Assembly: GCA_000727475.1 (NCBI GenBank)
Contig: KL647289.1
Location: forward strand, 7,120,629-7,184,628
Reading direction: 5' to 3'
Length of the DNA: 64,000 bases
From: Sarcocystis neurona
Lineage: Eukaryota; Apicomplexa; Conoidasida; Eucoccidiorida; Sarcocystidae
Positions 12,201 to 23,800 of this stretch are shown one piece after another. A model generated the notes under the pieces. That model made no database searches. It was not told where the DNA came from and was given only the letters and a program-made list of their open reading frames with translations. A program made the position numbers and the translations under genes. How positions within the stretch are numbered: the stretch's first letter is position 1; each line of letters begins with the position of its first letter.

Positions 12201-13933
12201 TGCAGCCCCCAGCAGCAGCAGCAGCAAACGTGGCAGTCGCCACTGGCGCGCGCAACAAGCAGCAGGTGCTCCAGGAGCAGCACAGCTGTCCAAGACAGGC
12301 GAGGAACCGCCGTCAAGACCAGAAGGGGCCGCAGCAGTGATGGCAGCAACAGGGACAGGAGGGACGACAGCAACAGCGACAGGGGGGACGACAGCAACAG
12401 CGGCCGCAGCACAGCCACCAGCAACAGAGCCGGGAAAGATAAGCGAACAAAGGCAACGTGCCACAAAAGGAAGCAACAGCCTAAAGAGCGGCAGATTCAG
12501 CACCTGCGCCCTAGCAGCAGCCGAAGCAAGAGCAGGCCAGCAGTAGCAGCAGCAGCAACACATAACAGTCACGTGTTGCGCAAGGACCTCGAACTGTCGA
12601 GAGAAAACAGCGCGGTCTGACTGACAGGCGTAGGAGCTCCAAGCGGCACGAACAGCAGCAACACCAGGTGCAGCAACACGAGGGAACACCAACTGAGGAA
12701 GGCAACATCAACAGCAGCCCCGAGAGAAGGAGGACCAAGAAGCGGCAGCGACAACAGTAGCGACGGCGGTAGCAGCTACTGTCACTAATTCTGGTTCTAT
12801 CCGTGCTGCTGCTCCCCCGCTGCTGCTGCTGGTATTGGCTGCGCTGCCTGTGATCTGCTGCTGCTGCTCCCCAGGAACTGCCACCGTAGGGGCCCTGAAC
12901 AGCAAGCAGCAGCAGCCGATCCCAGCGTTTGCAGCCGTCGGAAATAACGTAACAGAACAGGAGCAGCCAAACGCAGTGACAGCAGCAATGGTCAGAACAG
13001 GCCATCCGTCTGACCCACAACCACTTCTCATACACACGCAGCGGCCTGGGTCGTTGCTGCTGCTGTTGCTCCAACTTTTCTGCTGCGAACCTATCTATTC
13101 CGCTTCTTCTGCTACTCCGGCAGATCTGGGCGATGCGAGGGGCCGTTACTGCCGCATGTGTGCTGCCGCTCCGCCGTGCTCTTCACCTGCTGCCTTTCTT
13201 GACGTGTCCGTGTACAAGTATTGAAGAGCAGCTGTTGCTACTGCTGCTGCTGGTGCTGCAGTTGGTCTCTGCGTAGAGTGTGCCCTTGCTGCTGCTGCTG
13301 CTGGCGCCGCTGCTATCTAAGTGCAGCCACGACAGTGCTCCTGTTCCAACTACGGAGCTGCCAGTGCGACTCCTGCGCTACGTTGTTGTTGCTGCAGAGC
13401 ATGCAAGCTGCACTAGGCCTACTGCTGCTGAATTTTAAGAGCCGCCGCCGGGCTGTGCTGCTCTGCTGCTCTTTCTGCCACGTCCTCTGGTCCACCCCTC
13501 GTGGTCCTGCGGCTGCTGCTGCGTGTGCCCTGCTGCGACAGCTGCTGGCATGCAGCAAGCGTAGCAGCTGCTGCCGCACGCGTCATCAGTTGCCCCTGCT
13601 GGTTCTGTTCCGCTGCTGCTACTCCGCCCTGCTGCTGTTGGTGTGTGTGCTGCGCGCTCTCTGGGAGATCTGCTGCTGCTGTTGCTACTGCTTCACAACC
13701 GTCTGTACCTGAACTCCACACGACTTGGAATAGCGCGACGAGGATCCCCGCTGCACGCCAGGGCCACCCCAATCTTGCTGAGCGCAGCCATGCACGCATC
13801 TCCGTAGTCTATTAGCCGTTTGCGGGAGACCCCCGCGAGAGCAGCAGCAGCGGCAAAACAAAACACTTCCAGCGTTATCTTCTCATTCTGCTGCATCTTC
13901 GAGACGTGCCCGTGTTGGTTCCAGAAAAGGCAC
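6240..13933 (-). CDS. CTF4: CTF4 exons 6-10: SepB propeller and start of helical domain
   Basis: This is the most diagnostic part. Exon 6 (13933-13709) reads FWNQHGHVSK...ITLEVF...GVALACS, matching the AND-1 strand VWNSIGIIRC...VEFHD...ILLACES. Exon 7 (12199-11619) gives SFVAAVSSASLLHVFTPGG and LPGYPVGLCGHH, the SepB signature, followed by a roughly 100-residue low-complexity insert. Exon 8 (10190-10113, only 78 nt) gives PVDWVHISNEGMPAV. Exon 9 (8429-8227) gives TVWGLLP...FSWAPLLNLRD...YWPVYIDDMR. Exon 10 (7019-6240) starts SELVAVRLSNN, contains DQLPLRLPLPDV, then the helical-domain segment QQQQLLLKEEQMQEAREAEK up to REFVAMKEDRR. The small exons are recognisable only because flanking phase and homology agree. 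Confidence 0.9.
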
Positions 13934-16843
13934 CTCGAGACGCCAGCACATCAGCAGCAGCAAAGCAGCCGCGGCGGCAGCGGAGCAGCAGCAGAGCAGC
14001 AGCACCACCATCAGCAGAGAAGAGTAGTAACAGCAGAACCAACAGATTTAGCAGCACACAGCAGCAGGAGCGCAGCAGCAGGAGCGCAGCAGCAGGAGCG
14101 CAGCAGCACAGCAACAACAGGTTGAACAGAACAGCAATGAGACGCGCAGCACCACCATCGGCGCAGCAGCCACGCAGCAGCAGTAGCCGCAGAGCAGCGG
14201 TGCAACAAAGAACCTCAAGAGAGACATACCACAGCGGGCTGCAGCAGCAACGACCATCGCAAGAAGTTGCCAGGCACCCACAGTAGCGCGATAAATCAAC
14301 GATGATCACAGCACTGGAAGAGCGCCAGCTCAGCAACGTGAACCACGGCAGCAGGTGCTCGATAGCAGCACGAGCAGCACCGAAACGATGCAGAGCAGCA
14401 GCAGCAGACATTCACAACACCAGAAAGCGCAGCAATATCTCGACTGCTTCACCAAGTCAGCAAATCCAGAGGCGGCTCGCGTTAAGCCGCAGATGTGCTC
14501 CATCTAGGACAAGCAGACGACGCAGCATATCCGGAAGCAGCAGCATTTGTAGCAGTTGCAGCCGAAGTTCGAGCTTTGAAAAACGGCGTTACACCATCTG
14601 CTGCTGTGCTGTATGCGGTTGGTAGACAAAGTAGGCAGCACAGGACATACACCTAAGGGCGGCAAGCAGTAGGACACCTGCAGCGTATTCGCAGCAGACA
14701 GGCAGAGCGGCAGCAGGAGGACCGCCAGCCAGCCGCAGCGCCAGCAGCAGCAGTCAACACCAGCGGCGAGGCCACAGCCGCTCGCTGCCTCAGGTGAATT
14801 GATTAGAAGCAAAAGGGGCTACCGCGTGTTGCGAGGCCGTTGTGGGCAACAAAGGGACGCACCAGCACGGCAGCGCAGAGGGAGGCACCTTTGTATGACC
14901 TATACTACATTACGGAGTAAATAGCTGTAGACACACGCACACGCACACAGAGGAGTGGACTGGTGGAAAAATGGGTAGATAGACAAATCCAAACTATTGG
15001 GTGTATATACACCAAAAAGTGGGTGTGCACATGTTGTCCATACACTGCGCTGCACACAACAGACATACATAGAGGAAGAGACAGAGAGAGAGATAGGGAG
15101 GTAGATACAGATAGATGAATAGATAGATAGAAACAGTGATATGCATGCGTATACGTACATATACGTATCCAGAGGCGCACAGAGAAAGCCACACGTTCTT
15201 GAATACCGCTTTAAAATATGGGAAGCGCCTACCACGGGACAGCAGCATCGGCAGGCTGCTTGCATGCACCGGGCATCAGCGCACGAGTAATGTGAAATCT
15301 GGTCTTCGCTGCTGCTGCTGGCGTCGTGCTCCACTCGCCCCTTTTTTCTAAGCGCTGAAGCAGCTTCCTCTGCCGCTGCTGCTCCTGCTGCTGTTGTTCC
15401 TGTTGTTGCTGAAACTCCTGCAGCAACTGGCGCATCCCTCGACGCAGCTTCGCGTTCTCCTTTTTCAAACGACGCAGCCGGTCCCGCTGCTCTCGCCGGT
15501 GCTGCTGCTGTTGCTCTTGCTGCTTCTCGCGGTGGTGCTGCTGCATGCGCTGCTCCTGCACAAGCGCCAGCATCCCCTTCTCCACTGCTGCGACCGTCTG
15601 CTGCAACACTTCGTACAAATTTCCTTTCTTCGGTGCCGCTTCAGTCTCCGCCGCTGCCGCCGCGTCAGCCGTATCACAGGTGTTTCCTTCTTCTTCTTCT
15701 CCTTCTGTTGCCTTTGCAGCGGCAGCAGCAGCAACAGTCGCGCGGGCCCCAGAAGCCCCAGCACGTTCGTCAGCAGCGGCAACAGAGCCGTTCTGCGCAC
15801 ATGAAGGGAGAGCAGCAAGTCGCGTAAATGACTGCGCCAGCTCATTCAGCCTCTGCACGGCTGCTGCAGCTGCTTCAACGTGTTCTGCTGCTGCCGTCGT
15901 TACTGGCGGCTTGACGTATACATTTCCTGCCGCCGCCACTGCTGCTCCAGGGGTCTCAGCAGCAGCAACAGTGATGCCTGTTGACGCTTTGACCGCGTCG
16001 TCGTCCCCGTCCGACTCGGAAGAAGAAGAAGAAGAACAGGGGAAATCGCTTGTTTCGGCCGCGTGGGGCGCATCAGGAGGCCCAACTGCTCTCTTTTTGT
16101 CTTTTGTTGCTGTTGAAGCTGCTCCTTCTCGTCTGCTTTTCTCCGCCGCTCGCTTGGCTCCTGTCCTCTGCGCTGTTTCATCTTCTGCTGTTGCTGTTTC
16201 TTTGCCGGAAAACGCAGCCATTTTCTCTGCATTGCCCCAGGAAAGCCACAGAAACCTCAAGAACACCAACTAGCACGTCAAGCAGTAGCGTATGTACACC
16301 CCATGCGTCAGTCGTACAGAGATCTACAGCTTCCACGGACATATGTAGAAGCGCTCTACCTAGGGGAGTAGCCCGCAAGTCAAAAGCAAGGTTGCACTAC
16401 TTTCTGTAGGTACTGAAAGGCTACAATTTTCGAGAAGCTACATGCAAATGGATAGATAAGTAGATTCACAGAAGAGAGACGGGGAAATAGGGAGATTCGC
16501 GAGTCAAGACTGAAGTAACTAAAAAAGTACGCAGATTGACGAGACGTAGTTGACAGGTGGGCCGAGAGACAGGCAGGTATGTCGTCGGACAGAAGTGAAG
16601 AGATCTAATATGCAAGCGCACCACGGCATGCATTCGACGCACGCAACTGATATGTACCTGCAAGCCTGTGTTCACGCATATATATATATATATGTGTATA
16701 GATAGATGGATAGATCGATCGATAGATAGATGCATAGATAGGTTGGTAGACAGATGGATATATGTATACATATGTATATGTATATAAACACACATGTATA
16801 TATCTACATATGAAGAGAGAGAGAAAGCGCGAGAACTGGTTAC

Positions 16844-16877
<34 letters not shown>

Positions 16878-17772
16878 TAGATAGATTAGATAGATAGATA
16901 GATTAGATAGATAGATATAGATAGATAGATATAGATAGATATAGATAGATATAGACAGATATAGATAGATATAGACAGATATAGACAGATATAGATAGAT
17001 AGATAGGTATAGTCACCTATTTATAGCCAGAGAGAGATAGCTAGGGAGGGAGACTGAGATGGAGACGGAGGACGTACGACTGTCTCTCCCACACATGTTT
17101 TCTCTCGTATACATTTAAAGAAAGCAGTTCGTCTGAACAGCACATATGTGTACATTAAAAGCGAGAGAGACAAGGGCAGACACGGAGACAGATGTGGGCA
17201 TGCATGCACACACATACACACATATATATATATATAGGCATCAATCCAGGTGAGTGTAGGGCGGATATGTTCTTCGTTTTTTCTCTGTACGAGGAATGCG
17301 TCGCCGATCGGTGCTCGACTATGCCACACGTATATTTATATGTGTATGTCTACACATATATACAGGGGTATGTACACATGTATATACGTATTCCTTCATA
17401 CGTATATCTACACAAAAGACGCATGCACAAATGCGTACTTCTGCATAGATCTGTCCTCTTCTAGATGAACACGAAGTCGAATACTTTCAATGTAGAACAC
17501 TCGAATTCGTACGTGTCAGCTCTCCGGGCTGCTAGAGGCAGCAGCCACGTGAGTTCGAACGGCTCACCCGTACATCGGCTACACCTACGCTGGACCGTCG
17601 GAGCACACTGCAGATATAGACGCCTCTGCAAGAATATACGTATGCATATGTATACATACGGACCATGTACAGGACGGTCAAAGGAAAGGCGAGGAACGCC
17701 AGCAGCAGCAGCAGCTTAAGGTCTCGAAGAATACAAGCGTCTTACATACACACACATACAAATATATATATG

Positions 17773-17806
<34 letters not shown>

Positions 17807-20800
17807 CACAAGTATGCATTTGTAGACAGATATTGGGAGCACAAACGAATCTTGTACACATAGACATTATCGCTTTCTGCCAAAGCTGAGAAGCACTCTC
17901 GGCTGCTGCAGATGCAGCCGCTGCTGCAGGTCAGAGCGGCTGACCTGTTGTTGCTTTCTCGGTCGTCAACATTTTTTTCAGCTGTCGCCTGTGTTCATTT
18001 GCCGCAGCAGCTGAGTCCTCCGCGCTCCGGCCGCGCTTCTTGCCCTTCCTTGTCCTTCTGTTGCTGCTGCTACTGTCGCTGTCACTGCTGCCGCTGCTGC
18101 TACTGTCGCTGCTCCTGCTGCTCGCCGAGAACTGCCGCTGCCCTGCAGGGGATCTTTTGCTGTCCTCCTGTTCTTCTTCTTCTTCGAAGAGCTTGTTGCT
18201 TTCTGCGTCGCTGCTCCCCTCCGACGCTTCCTCTGCCTGAAGCGAGACAAAACGTCGCACATCTGCCTCTGCTGCTCCTTGCTGTTCTTCATCTTGTTCT
18301 TCTTCTTCGCTGCTCCTGCTGCTGCTTTTCCTCTTCTTTCCCGCCCTGAAGCTGCTCGTTTGCTGCAGACGCCTAGCTGCTGCTGCTGCTGCTCCTGGGC
18401 CTGCGTCTCCCTCTTCCTCCTCCTCCTGCTTGTTTTCTGCTTCGGTCTTCCCTCTCTCACTTTCTGCCTCCTCTGCTGCTCTCCCTGCCGGTTCTTCTGC
18501 TGCCGCTGCTGTGTGCGGCGCTGTACCTCCTGAAGCTGTTGCTGGTACTTCCGCAGCAGCGACAACGGCTCCGACGCCTGTCGTCTCACGTCGTTGATCT
18601 TCTGAGATTGCTGTTGCAGCTGCGGCTGAGTGGACGGTGGAGGCAGCACTGCTACCTTCTGTCAAATTTTCGTGAGCAGCCGACGCGGCTGTTTTCTGCG
18701 ACGAAGACGTCACTGTCACGTGTGTTTCCTCTACTTTTGCACCACCACCAGTAACAGGAGCAGTAACCACGTTATCCTGCTGCTGCGGTTCCTCTGCTAC
18801 GGCACTACTGCAGCAGTAACGGATAACACCCAGACTTCCCCCAGCCCTGAGCACCCCCACGTCTACGCTCCACGTCCACTGGCCGCGCTGGTGCTCCTGC
18901 TCCTCGTCCTCCGCCTGCTGCTGCTGCCGCGCTTCCTGCTCCCCACCTCCCTCCTGCTGCTTTCTCTGCTGCTTCTTCGCTCCGACAAGTGCTGGCCACG
19001 CAGTCAACTGCCCCAGCGGCCCCTCGAAACCTCCGGCGGTGACATCTATACCAGCAGCACATGCAGCATCAGCCGCAGCAGAAGCAGGTGCAGCTCCAGT
19101 AGGAAGTGCTGCGCCAGAAGTAGCAGCACTCCAGAACCGGCAGACGCAACAGAACAACATGACGCGTAAGCAGAAGCGGAAAGGTAATGGCAAAGGCAAG
19201 CAGGGGTCCTATAAGAAGTAGCTACAACAGCAGCATTGCAGCTTTGATATATCCAACAGCAGCACTACCCGACAGGGAAACGCCAGCTGCAGTAGCCGTA
19301 AGCAAGAGCAGCCCAGTCGAACAGAGTCGTTAACGGCCGCAGTCTTTGAAGGTGCTGTAGCAACAGTAGCAGCAGTGCCAGTGCAAGGACCACAAAGGAT
19401 ACCTGCCGCTCCTGTATCCTGCTGCTGCTCCTGTATACTGCTGTTGCTCCCGTATACTGCTGTTGCTCCTACATACTGCTGCTGCACCTGTACACTACTG
19501 CTGCTGCTGCTCCTGTATACTGCTACTGCTTTAGACTGCTGCTGTTGTACACTGCTGCAGCTGTGTATCTGCCGCTGCTGTATGCCTGCCGCTGTTATGC
19601 ACCTATTGCTTATGTGCACCTGCTGCTGATGTGGACCTGCTGCTGGCGTGGACCTGCTGCCGATGTCGACCTGGTGCCGATGTGAACCTGCTGCTGGTAT
19701 GACTTCTGTTGCACGTGGGAGGTCGTTCTGTAAAATTGCAGGTACAGCTGAGTCAAAATCAGGGTTTCCGCGAACACGAGGAGTCCGACCAGCCCACGCA
19801 CTAAATATACATGCTCGTCGCTGACCAACAGACTCCACCACAGCAGCAAGTCTTCAGATGGCAACAACCGCTACAAGACAAAAAAAAACCAAGCAAACCA
19901 GTCGATAAATAAACACTTCGAACTACGTGTACAGCTGTGTATGTTTGTGTGAATCAATACTACGGGGACAGAGGGGTCCACATTACTGATAATCCGAGAC
20001 GTCACAGCGTCGCGACGCGGTACTGAAGCAAGCTTGTTTTTCTCAGTAGTGTGTAGAGCTGCATAAGGAAACGTCCACCTGAGCCCAGCAGTCGTTTCAG
20101 GGCTAGCATCTGGACCCTGCAGCGGCCCGCTAGCGCCTTTGTGTCACGAGAACAAAAACAGAGTCTTCGAGCTCGTGTACGCAGGTATACTTTGACTTGT
20201 CTCGCTATTCACGAGACAAGACAGGCATTTATATACTCGACATATACGTGGGACTCTACTTTCCCGTACGTACGCGAGTGCGTCTATATGTCGAGCTCTG
20301 TAGATAAAAATGCGTACACACGTATACGGAGATGTATATATTTGTGTATGTACGTCCACACCGGGGTACGTGTGAGAGAGCTGTGCGCCGAGGGAAGTTG
20401 GATTTGCAAAGCAGCGACACGTTAAGAAGCAGTAGCAGTACACACATAGAAGAAGCAGCAGGAGAGCCAGCAGCAGCTCCAGACAAAAAAAAGCCGACAG
20501 CACCTGCGGGCAACGAGCGGCAGCACCACGCGTGTATACGGCAGCAGCAACAGGAGGCTCACGAGGCAGCAGCGGAACCAGAGCAGGCTCAGAACAACAG
20601 CGGCAGTCACGCAGAAGCAGCAGCAGACACACCCACGCGTACAGCCGTGGGGAGAAGCAACATCAACGGGCGCGGTGACTTATTATTACCAGCAGCGTGG
20701 ACAGTAAAAAGAAGTTGCTGGCAGTTGACGCTCCAGGCCTTGATCTGGGGCCCCACGCTCGCGAGCAGCAGCAGCGTCTCTCGCTTGTCGTTGCCAGGAG

Positions 20801-23800
20801 TTGCTGGCTTCCCGGGAAAGTGTGGTGACAGCGGCAGCAGTTCAACTTTGTCAAAAACAAGAAGTGGATCTTTGGTAGACGCGAAAGCAAGTTCTTGTAT
20901 CTCTCCACTCGGTAACTCCAGTGCACGTACACTCGGGGCGCCGGGCAAAAATAGACGGGCTTTGTGCGGATGCCTACACCGCAAAACGATAGTCGTAGTA
21001 ACAGTTCCATTCGCTGCCGCAGTGACGGCAGCAGCATCACGTGTAACCTACTGACGGGGAGTCGAGCTCATTCCGTCCACCGCGACGGCAGCAGCAGCAC
21101 GTACACCTCCAGCAGTGAAAGTTGTAGCGCGGAGACGGAGAAACAGAAGCAGGAGCAGCGGCTGCGGCAGCAGCAGTTTGGGGAGGAGGTACGACGTTTC
21201 AACGGCAGCAGTCTTAGCAGCAGCAGCCGCAGCGCGTCTCTAGCGGCAGAAGAGCTACTCCGAGCGACAGCACTTCGGCTTGCCGCTGCAGCAGCGCCAC
21301 CAGCAGCAAACGGGGGAACAACAACCGCTAACGTAACTGCATCAGCAGCGTCAGCAGCAGCGCTTCTCAAGAGCTGCACACGAAAGAACATGTATTACGA
21401 CAGCAGCAGGATATACCAAGAAGAATCATACGTGCCGCTACCGCATACGTCGCAGCAGCCACAGCAGCCCGGACAAACATCAGCAGCCACACACCAGGAA
21501 ACCGCACGTGTAGCAAACAGCAGCAGCAGCATGACGGCGCCTGCGCGAAGCAAACTGTTGCACCAGCTAACGCCTATGGCCTGTGAGCAGCGGCAGCTGG
21601 TGCAGCAGCAGCTGCGTCTGTGCAACTCTTTCTCTCTGATAAATCAACCACGCTACTGTTGTTCTTACTCCAGCTGATGCAACTGCTCCTGCTGAGGCTA
21701 ATCCTGTCACGGGTAGAGCCAAGTGCATCCACTTCAGCTGTCTTCTTGCTGGTCCCCTGGATTGCCTATTTCTGCCAATACTCTTCTTTCCTTAACCGAT
21801 GCTTGGTCTTCTGCTGCTGCTGCTGCTGTGGTAGCAATTACTTCTGTAAGCAGGAATCAACGCAGCAGCAGCAGCAGCAGCAGCTCGAGGCCAAGTACGC
21901 TGCCGGTTGGTCCGTCTGCTGTTGGTTGAGCTGCACCTGCTACTTTCTCTCCGTCAGCCCCTCCACCTCCGCAGGTGTTTCTACTGCTGCGACTGTTGGT
22001 CGGTTTTACCGCTGCAAGTAACTTCCTGGTTGCTGACGCTGTTAACGTCTTCCTCTAGGTGTGTGGTGCCGATGCTCACCCGTGTCGTTTGGCGCTACTG
22101 TTGCCGTTCCTCTTGCTGCACGAGGTGCTGCCGCTATTCCAGCTGTCGTTATTGCTACTGCTGTTGCTGCTGCCGCTGCTGCTACCGTCGCCGCCGTAGT
22201 GGGTGCTTGTGTGGCTGCCGTTGTTGCCTGCCTCTCTATCAAGTTTGCTGTTGCCGCTGCTACGTTGTTGCTGCTACTGGCGCTGCTGCTGTTGGTGCTA
22301 TTGTTGTCTTGCTGTTGCTGCAGTTGTTAGAGCTTCTACAATTTTGCGGCTGTTGTTGACTTCGTCGCTACCTTTGATAGGTAGCTCTCGCTGCTGCTGC
22401 ATCTGAGGACAGCTAGAGCCTACCAGGCGGTCTGCAGACAAAAGCCTTTGACGGCGTCAGAAAAGAGCACTTTTCGAAAGACTTCTTCGTTGAAGCAGAC
22501 TTTGAACAGAAGATCACCTGCTGCGAACTCCCGCTGTTGCTTCGTTTGCTCGCGGTGGTGCTCCTGCTGCTTCTCTACGCAGGTTGCTGCTGCTGCACTG
22601 CCTGCCGAGTATAGCTCCTGGCGAGCATATACCACCAGTCGACGGGTGCTGCAGGAGACTGCGATGAAGCGGCAGTCAGCGTCTACACTCATTCCTACGG
22701 CGCCGGCCAACGGCCTGTAAAGAGTCAGCAGTAGAAACGACAGAAGCAGCCGCAGCAGCAGCAGTACATACAAGTGACAGCAGTAGCGCATTTTTGAAGG
22801 CAGGGGCGCACACCTGGAAGAGGCGGCAGCAGCAGCAGCAGCACACACCTAGCAGCAGCACCACATATATGAAAGCAGCGCAGTAGCGGCAGCAGCGCAG
22901 GTAAATCAGCTGGAGAAGGGACGCCGCAGCAGCAACACAACGCTCCTACTACTCGGCGCGCACATTCATCAGCAGCGTATCAGCTGGAGGAGCATGGCGC
23001 TACCAGCAGCAACAGTAGTGCACACCAACAGCCCCACCGGTGGCACTAGATCAACAGCAGAAGCACGCTTGAAGAAACAGCAGCTTGAAGAGGTGTGATC
23101 TGACAGAGCAGCGGGACAACGGCGGCACGCAGAAGCAGCAACGCACAAAGCAGGAGTATGTAGCAGCACCGTTGCAGGCAAGCAGCAGTAGCTCGCGTCA
23201 CCTATTCGAGCGGTACCCAGTGATACGCGTAGCGGCTGAGAAGAAAAGTACAGGAACAAATCCCACCGCCGTCGGGCAACAGCAGCCACTGGTGAGGTGC
23301 GCAGCGAGCAGCAGACCAGGACGCCGCGGCAGCAGCATCCGGCTCGTAGCAGCTGGAGAAATATACAACAGCACTCTCCATAGCGTGTTACACAAGTGAC
23401 AACAGCAACAAAGCATGTAAACTGAGCCTCCCGCAGCAGCAACTGCAGCAGCAGCAGCACCATTGAAACAAATTTTCAGCGCCCGCTATACAAAAAGGCA
23501 ACCTCGAGGTAGGCGTCGGTGCTGCAAAAGACTTAAGCCCCCCTTGTTCAATAGGAGGGAAACAGCAGAGGCACAAAGAAGCATACGAAAACGCTGCTCT
23601 AGCATACATCAATGATAAGCAGTCACCAAGCAGCAGCACCAGCAGTAGCAAAACAGTACTTTAATGAACAGCACGAGGCTGCCGTGAAGGCACTACACGC
23701 TCGCACAGGCGTATACAGAAGTATAACAGCGGACTGACAAGAGTAAGCGCAGCTTACGGCAATTCTATGCGTCTCCGCGTCTTCCGTTGCCAGACAATTA

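Noticed and set aside
15545..16273. 242-codon plus-strand open frame
   Set aside because: It is antisense to CTF4 exon 5; triplet repeats keep the opposite strand open and the peptide is Ala/Ser low complexity.
17545..17565. tRNA B-box-like GAGTTCGAACGGCTC
   Set aside because: The flanking stem encloses a 9-nt loop, and no A box, acceptor stem or anticodon arm could be drawn.
23388..23651. Possible extra WD40 exon between CTF4 exons 1 and 2
   Set aside because: It has a short WD-like end (ENLFQW), but exon 1 and exon 2 join directly in phase, no good donor follows, and the phase does not fit.
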